A stretch of DNA of 10,493 bases from Chloroflexota bacterium (GTDB lineage Bacteria; Chloroflexota; Dehalococcoidia; DSTF01; JACRBR01): assembly GCA_016213125.1 (NCBI GenBank), contig JACRBR010000257.1, positions 1 to 10,493 on the forward strand. The letters are read 5' to 3'. The notes beneath the pieces were generated by a model. The model saw only the letters and a list, made by a program, of their open reading frames with translations. It was not told the origin of the DNA and ran no database searches. Positions 1 to 5,355 of the stretch are shown piece by piece. A program made the translations under genes and the position numbers. The first letter of the stretch is position 1. Every line of letters begins with the position of its first letter.

Positions 1-238
1 CGTTGGCGGAGATGGCCATCGTGAGGGGCGCGCGGGTGTAGACGTTGGCGATGGCGGTGCCGAGGAAGAGCTTCTGGGTCCAGGCGGCGGCGAGCGCGAG
101 CGGGGTGAAGCAGTCGACGCCATCGATTTCGTAGGACCAGGCGTCGGTGTAGCCGAGGCGCTCGGCCTCCTGCAAGGCATCCTTGTGGGCGTGCAGGGGG
201 AGACCGTCGAGGGGGAAGGTGAAGCCGTAGCGGGTCAT
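1..238 (-). CDS. LLM-class flavin-dependent oxidoreductase (luciferase-like, probably F420- or FMN-dependent), N-terminal part
   Basis: The minus strand reads 79 codons from an ATG at 238 to the left edge without a stop, so only the N-terminal quarter is present. The protein opens with MTRYGFTFPLDGLPLHAHKD and continues with AERLGYTDAWSYEIDGVD, then TPLALAAAWT and LGTAIANVYTRAP. This is the first beta-strand, first helix and 'GT.I.N.Y.R.P' strand typical of the luciferase-like monooxygenase TIM-barrel fold, close to F420-dependent members. The family moves hydride between reduced flavin or F420 and a small substrate, which cannot be told from this fragment. An in-frame ATG at 256 would add six residues (MRDDSR). 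I prefer 238 because the family normally begins a few residues before the GF strand. Neither start has a clear Shine-Dalgarno. It is divergent from the nitroreductase gene, 91 bases away, and both possible start codons lie in an inverted repeat. Codons are strongly C-ending, unlike the plus-strand genes. Family assignment is firm; cofactor and substrate are inferred. Confidence 0.88.
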   Translation of the reverse strand, partial: MTRYGFTFPLDGLPLHAHKDALQEAERLGYTDAWSYEIDGVDCFTPLALAAAWTQKLFLGTAIANVYTRAPLTMAISAN

Positions 239-258
239 GCGCGAATCATCGCGCATGA
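235..258. promoter_or_regulatory. Perfect 10-bp inverted repeat over the luciferase-like gene's start codon
   Basis: TCATGCGCGA (235-244) and TCGCGCATGA (249-258) are exact reverse complements separated by ATCA. Read on the minus strand, each arm contains one ATG: the likely start of the luciferase-like gene (238) and the alternative in-frame start (256). As DNA it could be a dimeric repressor operator; as RNA it would be a stable hairpin with the start codons in its stem. A TATAAC hexamer on the minus strand (282-287) could place the transcript start upstream, so the hairpin could be transcribed. The repeat is plainly visible; the regulatory role is inferred. Confidence 0.55.
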
Positions 259-263
259 AGGTT

Positions 264-291
264 GTAGGTGGTAGGGGGTAGGTTATAGGGC
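264..291. repeat. Heptad tandem repeat, four copies (GTAGGNN)
   Basis: Four consecutive 7-base units can be read: GTAGGTG, GTAGGGG, GTAGGTT and the degenerate ATAGGGC. They fill the gap between the divergent luciferase-like and nitroreductase genes. From memory, similar G/T/A-rich heptads (complement CCTACNN) are scattered in intergenic DNA of diverse bacteria, like the short tandemly repeated repetitive sequences described in cyanobacteria. The minus-strand complement supplies TATAAC, a plausible -10 hexamer for the leftward gene. Confidence 0.6.
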
Positions 292-294
292 TGG

Positions 295-323
295 TTGGAC
301 GAACAGGACTTCCGGGGGATAAT
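295..323 (+). promoter_or_regulatory. Candidate sigma70-type promoter of the nitroreductase-sulfotransferase pair, possibly leaderless
   Basis: TTGGAC (295-300) and GATAAT (318-323) are separated by exactly 17 bases, the optimal spacing for a housekeeping sigma factor. GATAAT matches TATAAT at five of six positions; TTGGAC keeps the TTG of TTGACA. The -10 box ends six bases before the ATG at 330, so transcription would begin at about the start codon, giving a leaderless mRNA. In keeping with this, I see no properly spaced Shine-Dalgarno before 330. The start site has not been measured. Confidence 0.45.
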
Positions 324-329
324 CGGGGC

Positions 330-842
330 ATGGCTGATGACAACGCGACGTACAAGACGATTGTGACGAAGCGGGATACGCGGGGGTTCACGGGCGAGGC
401 GGTGCCGGCGGAGACCGTGCGCCGGATCGTGCAGGCGGGGCGGATGGCGGGCAGCTCGAAGAACAGCCAGCCGTGCCGCTTCGTGATCCTCGACGATCCG
501 GCGCAGCGCGCGGCCGTGGCGGAGTGCGGGGACTTCGCGGCGTGGCTGCCGGAGGCGCCGCTGGCGGTGGCGGTGGTGCTGACGGAAGCGGGAACGCGGC
601 AGGAGTTCGACGCGGGGCGGGCGGCGCAGAACATGATGGTGGCGGCGTGGGCGGAAGGCGTCGGGTCGTGCCCCGTGAGCATTCACCACATCGACTGCGG
701 GCGCGAAAAGCTGGCGTTGCCCGAGGGGTGGCGCATCAGCATCATCATCGGGTTCGGCTATCGGGCCAAGCCGCCGAAGTCCGTGCCGGAGGCGGCGCGG
801 CTGTCGTGGGACGACTACGTGAAGAGCAACCGCTGGTCGTGA
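330..842 (+). CDS. Nitroreductase-family protein (small FMN-dependent oxidoreductase)
   Basis: This 170-residue protein has the layout of short nitroreductases: an N-terminal FMN-phosphate contact region KRDTRGF (14-20, equivalent to the common RRSxRxF), a helix ending AGSSKNSQPCRFVIL (40-54), the central helix FDAGRAAQNMMVAAWAEGVG (93-112), and the late strand ISIIIGFGYRAKPPK (137-150). The family uses FMN and NAD(P)H to reduce nitro groups, quinones, enones or similar acceptors in the cytoplasm, usually as a dimer. The substrate cannot be read from sequence. The ATG at 330 sits just downstream of a well-spaced promoter and has no clear ribosome binding site, which suggests leaderless translation. 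The stop overlaps the GTG start of the sulfotransferase gene (GTGA), so the two are likely one translationally coupled unit. Length is on the short side but normal for the subfamily. Confidence 0.88.
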   Translation: MADDNATYKTIVTKRDTRGFTGEAVPAETVRRIVQAGRMAGSSKNSQPCRFVILDDPAQRAAVAECGDFAAWLPEAPLAVAVVLTEAGTRQEFDAGRAAQNMMVAAWAEGVGSCPVSIHHIDCGREKLALPEGWRISIIIGFGYRAKPPKSVPEAARLSWDDYVKSNRWS

Positions 843-1537
843 GCGCCTCGCATCCACAGTTCATCATCTGCGGGAGCGGCCGTTCGGGGACGAGCGCGGT
901 CGCGCGCCTGCTCCACGAGGCGGGGCTCTCCGTCGGACACGATCTCATCGCGCCGGACGAGCACAACGCCGAGGGGTACTTCGAAGAGCGCCAGGTGGTG
1001 CGCATCAACCAGGCGATCCTGCATGCGGCGGGTGTGGGTCCGCCGTTCTCGTGGGCGACGCGCCAACAGATCATCGACGCGGCGCAGGAGTACGTGCCGT
1101 ACATGGTCGACCAATCGGCGATGGCGACGGCGGCCTGGAAGGACCCGCGGTTCTGCTGGACGCTGGAGCCGTGGCTTTCGGTGCTGGACGGGCGGCCGCG
1201 GGCCATCGTGTGCCTGCGGAGCCCGGCGGAAGTAGCGGCATCGACGATGCGGTACTTCGGGCAGGTGGGCGAGGAGGCGGAGCGCTCGGTGCACCACGTG
1301 TGGCGCGTGCAGTACGAACGGCTGCTGGAGGTCATCGACGCGTACGGCCTTGTCGCGACGGCTGTGAACTACGGTGAGCTTCACTGCGATACGGCATCGG
1401 CGGTCGGGCGCTTGTCGTCGTTTGTCGGGAGACCGCTGGATGCGGCGCTGGTGCGGACGGACCTTCGGCACCATGAGCTGGAGGTGCCGGACGAACTGCG
1501 GGCGCTCTATGAGCGAGTACGCGCGCTGGGTTCCTAA
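839..1537 (+). CDS. Sulfotransferase-family P-loop protein
   Basis: The predicted protein has 232 residues starting at GTG 839, which overlaps the nitroreductase stop as GTGA. Right after the start comes FIICGSGRSGTSAVARLL (8-25), the P-loop that binds the 5'-phosphosulfate of PAPS in sulfotransferases. A second signature, AIVCLRSPAEVAAS (122-135), matches the 3'-phosphate site, with Arg127 and Ser135 as the expected contacts. EGYFEERQVVRIN downstream of the P-loop is typical of bacterial members of this superfamily. Such enzymes transfer sulfate from PAPS to hydroxyl or amino groups of small molecules or glycans; the acceptor is unknown. The same frame is open upstream to 473, but that stretch lies inside the nitroreductase gene and is low-complexity, so it is not part of the protein. 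There is only a weak GAAGAG upstream, so translation probably depends on coupling to the preceding gene. A related P-loop kinase is less likely. Confidence 0.78.
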   Translation: MSASHPQFIICGSGRSGTSAVARLLHEAGLSVGHDLIAPDEHNAEGYFEERQVVRINQAILHAAGVGPPFSWATRQQIIDAAQEYVPYMVDQSAMATAAWKDPRFCWTLEPWLSVLDGRPRAIVCLRSPAEVAASTMRYFGQVGEEAERSVHHVWRVQYERLLEVIDAYGLVATAVNYGELHCDTASAVGRLSSFVGRPLDAALVRTDLRHHELEVPDELRALYERVRALGS

Positions 1538-1538
1538 A

Positions 1539-1571
1539 TTTCACCGCAGAGACGCAAAGGGCGCAGAGGAT
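1539..1571. repeat. 9-base-period tandem repeat (CGCAGAG-type intergenic element)
   Basis: Starting one base after the sulfotransferase stop, the sequence TTTC is followed by ACCGCAGAG, ACGCAAAGG and GCGCAGAGG: three 9-base units with the shared core CGCARAG. From memory, closely similar 'ACCGCAGAGACGCAGAGG' strings occur in intergenic DNA of unrelated bacteria and produce junk translations such as HRRDAENAE. No accepted function is known to me. It lies between convergent genes. Confidence 0.6.
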
Positions 1572-1591
1572 CGGATTAGGATCGGGCGAGA

Positions 1592-1610
1592 GGCGGCGTT
1601 GGGCGCCGTC
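1592..1610. terminator. Weak hairpin between convergent genes, possible bidirectional terminator
   Basis: GGCGGCG (1592-1598) and CGCCGTC (1604-1610) can form a 7-bp stem (one G-T wobble on the plus-strand RNA) around the loop TTGGG. It is the only compact hairpin I noticed between the sulfotransferase stop (1537) and the cupin stop (1632). No T-tract follows on either side, so an intrinsic terminator is only a possibility. Confidence 0.25.
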
Positions 1611-1631
1611 GCATGGGGTTTGGGACGGGCC

Positions 1632-2024
1632 TCACGCGGATGGGATGGCGCCTTTGACGTAGTGGATGACGGAGCCGGGGCAGTTGCGGGAGAGGAGGAC
1701 GACGAGGTCGTCGCTGTCGCTGGCGTTCTCCTCGACGTGCACCTCGTAGGCGGGGACGAAGATGAAGTCGCCCTCGGTGGCGTCGACGATGTCGCGGAGG
1801 CTCTCGCCGGAGTAGAAGCGGGCGCGGCCGCGGAGGATGTAGATGCTGGTCTCGCACTCGCCGTGGTGGTGGATCTCGGTGCGGCCACCGGGCGCGGTGC
1901 GGACGATGCTGGAGTAGAGGTTCTTGCTGCCGACGGTGTCGCGCGAGACAGCGATAACCCGCTCCATGTCGTCGTTCTGACCGCGATGGCCGGTGAGTTG
2001 CTCCTTCGGGACGCGGGTGACCAT
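1632..2024 (-). CDS. Single-domain cupin protein
   Basis: The 130-residue protein carries both cupin motifs. Motif 1 is GGRTEIHHHGECETSIYILRG (46-66), with His52, His54 and Glu58 as metal ligands. Motif 2 is GDFIFVPAYEVHVEEN (85-100), with His96 as the fourth ligand. A single such domain is the size of small metal-binding cupins: isomerases, dioxygenases, or sensor or storage proteins. The sequence gives no substrate. The frame is open further upstream to 2135, but that would run through the start of the divergent PLP-fold gene, so I take ATG 2024, preceded on the minus strand by AGGACGGAG with GGAG 11 bases from the ATG. The gene converges on the sulfotransferase and diverges from the PLP-fold gene with only 36 bases between start codons. 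In the last 30 codons, 27 end in C. Confidence 0.85.
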   Translation of the reverse strand: MVTRVPKEQLTGHRGQNDDMERVIAVSRDTVGSKNLYSSIVRTAPGGRTEIHHHGECETSIYILRGRARFYSGESLRDIVDATEGDFIFVPAYEVHVEENASDSDDLVVLLSRNCPGSVIHYVKGAIPSA

Positions 2025-2060
2025 CGTGTGCGTGACTCCGTCCTGGCGTAGGATGCCGGC
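2025..2060. promoter_or_regulatory. Compact 36-base divergent control region between cupin and PLP-fold genes
   Basis: Both start codons are only 36 bases apart, so the promoters must overlap or lie inside the opposite gene. For the rightward gene, TAGGAT (2049-2054) ends six bases before GTG 2061 and can be read either as a -10 box of a leaderless transcript or as a Shine-Dalgarno (AGGA, 2050-2053, seven bases from the start). For the leftward gene the minus strand shows AGGACGGAG as a possible ribosome binding site. No convincing -35 box was found for either. Confidence 0.35.
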
Positions 2061-3065
2061 GTGGAGCAAGCGTACCAGAACGTCATCCCGGCGTACCCGA
2101 GATTTCCGCTGGCGCACTTTCCCTCGCCGCTGCATCGCGCTGAGCGGATGGAGGCGGCGCTGCGGGACGCGGGATGCGATCGTGTGCCGCGGATCTACCT
2201 GAAGCGCGACGACCTGCTGTCGCTGGCGATGGGCGGGAGCGAGATCCGCAACCTAGAGTTCCAGATCGGCGAGGCGCTGGCGCAGGGCGCGACGGACGTC
2301 GTGACGACGGGGCGCCAGCAGTCGAACCACTGCCGGCTGACGGCGGCGGCGTGCGCGAAGGCGGGAATTCGCGCGCACCTGGTGCTTGCCGGCATGCCGC
2401 CCGAGAGGTTTACGGGCAACCTGCTGCTGGCCCGGTTGCTGGGGGCGAGGATCTACTTCAGCGGCAGCGACGACAGCGCGTCCGGCCAGGCGTGGATCGA
2501 CAACATCGCACCGGCGTTCTCCATGTTGGAGGGCTGCGTCGGCTACGTCATCCCGGAGGGCGGGTCGGACGCGCGCGGGGCCGTGGGCCACGCGCTGGGG
2601 GCGCTGGAGCTGCTGCAGCAGTGCGATGCGATCGGTGTCCGGCCAACAGCGATCGTGCTGGCGACGTCGACCGGCGGGACGCAGGCGGGGATGCTCGCGG
2701 GGCTTCGCAAGGCGGGGCGGGATGTGCGCGTCGTCGGATTCGCCGTCGCGAAGCCGGCCGAAGAGCTGGCCGCGGACGTGCGCCGGCTCGTCGACGAGGT
2801 GGCTGCGGAACTTGGCGGACCAGCGGTGGATGCGGCATCGGTCGTAGTCGACGGCGGAGAGCCTGGAGACGGATACGGGGCCGGGACGGCTGAGGCGGGC
2901 GCGGCGATCGAGCTGCTGGCGAGATCCGAAGGTGTGCTTGCGGATCCGGTGCACACGGGGAAGGGGCTGGCGGGGCTGGTGTCCCTCATCCGGGACGGAA
3001 GCTTCACCCGGGACGATGCGGTTCTGTTCATCCACACGGGCGGGGCAATCACACTGTTCGCGTAG
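2061..3065 (+). CDS. PLP fold-type II protein of the D-cysteine desulfhydrase / ACC deaminase family, lacking the usual PLP lysine
   Basis: At 334 residues the protein has the full length and motif order of D-cysteine desulfhydrase and ACC deaminase: RFPLAHFPSPLHRAERM near the N-terminus, RIYLKRDDLLSLAMGG (44-59), QSNHCRLTAAA (87-97, with the conserved Ser88), the phosphate-binding turn STGGTQAG (203-210), GYG (271-273), DPVHTGKGLAGL (295-306) and the C-terminal FIHTGGAITLF. Active enzymes of the family normally have GGNKxRxLE, whose Lys forms the PLP Schiff base; here the motif is GGSEIRNLE, with Glu61 (codon GAG, 2241-2243) in place of lysine. The family's DPVYTGK tyrosine is also replaced, by His298. 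The frame is intact, so this is not a decayed pseudogene in any obvious way. It may be a pseudoenzyme, a binding protein, or an enzyme with altered chemistry. GTG 2061 is chosen because the N-terminal FPxxHxPSPL segment belongs to the family; ATG 2148 would remove it. Family assignment is strong, activity doubtful. Confidence 0.85.
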   Translation: MEQAYQNVIPAYPRFPLAHFPSPLHRAERMEAALRDAGCDRVPRIYLKRDDLLSLAMGGSEIRNLEFQIGEALAQGATDVVTTGRQQSNHCRLTAAACAKAGIRAHLVLAGMPPERFTGNLLLARLLGARIYFSGSDDSASGQAWIDNIAPAFSMLEGCVGYVIPEGGSDARGAVGHALGALELLQQCDAIGVRPTAIVLATSTGGTQAGMLAGLRKAGRDVRVVGFAVAKPAEELAADVRRLVDEVAAELGGPAVDAASVVVDGGEPGDGYGAGTAEAGAAIELLARSEGVLADPVHTGKGLAGLVSLIRDGSFTRDDAVLFIHTGGAITLFA

Positions 3066-3226
3066 GTATGCAAACGTCACGCATTCGAAGGGGCGGAGGA
3101 ATACATAAGCGAGGGGTCGAAGCGCGGACGGCCGGTATACTTCGTGAAGAAGCGGCATGAGGCCAAACCGCACCGTGGAGCGCGGGCCCGCATCTTGAAT
3201 TTAGCGACATACAGCATCGAGAAGCT

Positions 3227-3256
3227 GGAGCCCGCGCGCGATTGGCGTCGGGCTCC
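3227..3256 (+). terminator. Strong GC hairpin in the tkt leader, possible attenuator or terminator
   Basis: GGAGCCCG (3227-3234) pairs exactly with CGGGCTCC (3249-3256). The stem continues with CGC/GCG (3235-3237 with 3245-3247) past a single bulged T, making about 11 bp closed by a 7-base loop. The following 14 bases contain seven Ts in interrupted runs (TGTTGCATTTGTGA), so termination could occur but the tract is imperfect. It is about 160 bases beyond the PLP-fold gene's stop and 60 bases before tkt, so it could end the upstream transcript or regulate the operon. Confidence 0.4.
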
Positions 3257-3303
3257 TGTTGCATTTGTGACGGACTGACGCCTCGGCCGCGAGCCGTATT
3301 CCA

Positions 3304-3313
3304 GGGGAGAGGG
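3304..3313 (+). promoter_or_regulatory. Ribosome binding site fixing the tkt start
   Basis: GGGGAGAGGG precedes ATG 3317, with GGAG (3306-3309) seven bases away. The frame is open back to 3242, but the 25 codons in between lack resemblance to transketolases and contain the leader, so this site decides the start. Confidence 0.7.
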
Positions 3314-3316
3314 TGC

Positions 3317-5353
3317 ATGATCGACCCGAAGCTGAACGCCATCGACGAACTGTGCGTGAACACAATCCGGACGCTGGCGATCGATGCGGTGCAGCAGGCG
3401 AACTCGGGGCACCCGGGCGCGCCGATGGGCGCGGGGCTCATGGCGTACGTGCTGTGGGACCGGGCGATGAAGCACAACCCGGCCGACGTGACGTGGCCGG
3501 ACCGCGACCGCTTCGTGCTGTCGGCGGGCCACGCGTCGATGCTGTTGTACAGCCTGCAGTTCATGTTCGGGTATCCCGGCATCACGCTGGACGACATCAA
3601 GAACTTCCGGCAGTGGGGCAGTCCGACGGCAGGCCACCCCGAGTCTGAGCTGCTGCCGGGCACCGAGACCACGACCGGGCCGCTGGGACAGGGGTTCGGC
3701 ACCGCGGTGGGCATGGCAATGGCCGAGCGGTTCCTGGCGGCGACGTTCAACCGGCCGGGGCACACGATCGTCGATCACCACACGTACGTGCTGGCGAGCG
3801 ACGGCGATGTGCAGGAAGGGCTCTCGCACGAGGCGGCGTCGTTCGCGGGGCACCAGCGGCTGGGGAAGCTCATCGTGCTGTACGACGACAACTTGGTGCA
3901 GCTCGACGGGCCGACCTCGCTATCGTTCACGGAAGATGTCTGCAAGCGCTTCGAGGCGTACGGATGGCACGCAACGCGCATCGACGGGATGGACGCGGAG
4001 GCAGTGGAGGCGGCACTGAAGGCGGCGAAGGCTGACGAGCGTCCATCGATCATCTGCGCGCGGACGCATATCGGGTTCGGCAGCCCGAACAAGCAGGACT
4101 CGTTTAAGGCGCACGGCGCGCCGCTGGGAGAGGACGAGGTCAAGCTGACGAAGAAGGCGTACGGATGGCCGGAGGACCCGAAGTTCCTCGTGCCGGACGA
4201 CGCGCTGGCGCATACACGATCATTGGCCGAACGCGGAGCGGCATGGCAGCGCGACTGGCAGCAACGGTTCGAGGCGTATGCGAAAGCGTTCCCGGAAGAG
4301 GCTCAGCAGTTCCGGGCCGCGATCGCCGGGCGGCTGCCGGAGGGCTGGGAGGAGTGGCTGCCGTCGTTCTCCCCGGGAGATAAGGAGATCGCGACGCGGT
4401 CGGCTTCGGGGAATGCTGTGAACGCGGTCGCGGATGCGGTGCCGCTGCTCGTCGGCGGGTCGGCGGATCTGGGCGAGTCGAACAACACGGAGTTGAAGGG
4501 CAAGCCGATCATGTCGCGGGACGAGCCGGGGGGACGTAACGTCTTCTACGGCGTCCGTGAGCACGCGATGGCGGCGGCACTGAACGGCATGGCGGCGCAC
4601 GGCTGCGTGATCCCGTACGGCGGCACGTTCCTGGTGTTCTCGGACTACCACCGTCCTTCGATCCGGATCGCGGCGCTCAGCGGGTTCGGGGCGATCTTCG
4701 TGTACACGCACGACAGCATCGGGCTGGGCGAAGACGGGCCGACGCACCAGCCGATCGAGCACCTGGCGGCGCTGCGGGCGATGCCGAAGCTGTACGTCAT
4801 CCGGCCGGCCGACCCGAACGAGACGGCGATGGCGTGGAAGGTGGCGCTGGAGCGGCGCCACGGGCCGACGGCGCTGGCGCTGTCGCGGCAGGCGGTGCCG
4901 CACCTGGCCGCGACGGTCAACGGCGGCGCCGAGGGGCTGCTGCGCGGGGCATATGTCGTCAGCGAGGCGGAAGGCGGGCGGCCGGACGCGATCATCATCG
5001 CGACGGGCTCGGAGGTGGGGCTGGCGATCGAAGCGCAGGGGCTGCTGGGCGCGCGCGGCGTGCGCGCGAGGGTCGTCAGCATGCCGTGCTGGGAGCTGTT
5101 TGAGGAGCAGGAACAGGCGTACCGGGACGAGGTGTTACCGCCTGGGGTCCGGTGCCGCGTGTCGGTCGAGGCGGCGGTCACGCAAGGGTGGGAGCGCTGG
5201 GTCGGCGAAGAGGGCGTCAAAATCGGGATAGATGGGCGGTTTGGGGCGTCCGCGCCGTACAAAACCATCATGCAGAAGCTGGGGCTGACGGCCGAGAACG
5301 TGGCAGGAGAGACGCTGGCGCTGGTCGAGCGGCTGAGCGGAGTGAAGGCGTAA
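3317..5353 (+). CDS. tkt: Transketolase
   Basis: The 678-residue protein is a full-length, TPP- and Mg-dependent transketolase that moves two-carbon units from ketose to aldose phosphates (xylulose-5-P with ribose-5-P or erythrose-4-P) in the cytoplasm. Active-site motifs are in order: ANSGHPGAPMG (28-38, His32), AGHASMLLY (70-78, His72; the usual GHGSML has Ala here), GHPE (106-109) and TTTGPLGQG (118-126), the TPP/metal motif SDGDVQEG (161-168) continuing to Asn192, HGAPLG (His266), VREHAM with the cofactor-activating Glu415, and HDSIGLGEDGPTHQP (from His465). It opens the operon after a long leader, with a strong ribosome binding site, and its stop lies two bases before rpiB. All catalytic residues I can place are present, so it should be active. 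Related enzymes such as dihydroxyacetone synthase are less likely given the pathway context. Confidence 0.97.
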   Translation: MIDPKLNAIDELCVNTIRTLAIDAVQQANSGHPGAPMGAGLMAYVLWDRAMKHNPADVTWPDRDRFVLSAGHASMLLYSLQFMFGYPGITLDDIKNFRQWGSPTAGHPESELLPGTETTTGPLGQGFGTAVGMAMAERFLAATFNRPGHTIVDHHTYVLASDGDVQEGLSHEAASFAGHQRLGKLIVLYDDNLVQLDGPTSLSFTEDVCKRFEAYGWHATRIDGMDAEAVEAALKAAKADERPSIICARTHIGFGSPNKQDSFKAHGAPLGEDEVKLTKKAYGWPEDPKFLVPDDALAHTRSLAERGAAWQRDWQQRFEAYAKAFPEEAQQFRAAIAGRLPEGWEEWLPSFSPGDKEIATRSASGNAVNAVADAVPLLVGGSADLGESNNTELKGKPIMSRDEPGGRNVFYGVREHAMAAALNGMAAHGCVIPYGGTFLVFSDYHRPSIRIAALSGFGAIFVYTHDSIGLGEDGPTHQPIEHLAALRAMPKLYVIRPADPNETAMAWKVALERRHGPTALALSRQAVPHLAATVNGGAEGLLRGAYVVSEAEGGRPDAIIIATGSEVGLAIEAQGLLGARGVRARVVSMPCWELFEEQEQAYRDEVLPPGVRCRVSVEAAVTQGWERWVGEEGVKIGIDGRFGASAPYKTIMQKLGLTAENVAGETLALVERLSGVKA

Positions 5354-5355
5354 CG

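Larger units (their letters stand above)
3066..3316 (+). other. 251-base non-coding leader upstream of the pentose phosphate operon
   Basis: No credible gene fills this gap. A TATACT hexamer (3136-3141) resembles a -10 box, but I find no good -35 at 16-18 bases. If used, it would give a 5' leader of about 170 bases. The leader contains a strong hairpin (3227-3256), an upstream segment GCGCGGGC (3180-3187) complementary to part of its 5' arm (GCCCGCGC, 3230-3237), and GAGCC (3291-3295), which can pair with GGCTC (3251-3255) of its 3' arm. I do not recognise any known riboswitch, T-box or protein-binding leader motif. A 30-codon frame from ATG 3068 has no family resemblance or ribosome binding site. 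Confidence 0.5.

Noticed and set aside
473..838. Upstream extension of the sulfotransferase frame to 473
   Set aside because: It lies within the nitroreductase gene, is Gly/Arg/Ala-rich low-complexity sequence, and the P-loop normally sits near the N-terminus, as it does from GTG 839.
2025..2135. Longer cupin start (up to 2135) adding 37 residues
   Set aside because: The extension is Arg-rich, overlaps the divergent PLP-fold gene's start, and is not needed for the cupin fold.
3068..3160. A 30-codon frame starting at ATG 3068 as a leader peptide
   Set aside because: There is no ribosome binding site, no run of one regulatory amino acid and no family resemblance.
3160..3260. T-box or other known riboswitch in the tkt leader
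   Set aside because: The short match ACCGTGGAGCGCGG only vaguely resembles a T-box antiterminator; the conserved TGGNACCGCG core is absent and the downstream gene is not an amino acid or tRNA-charging gene.
3242..3316. 25-residue N-terminal extension of transketolase with a CC..C cluster
   Set aside because: It coincides with the structured leader, lacks a ribosome binding site at its start, and transketolases begin close to MIDPKLNAIDELCVNTIR; a strong site precedes ATG 3317.
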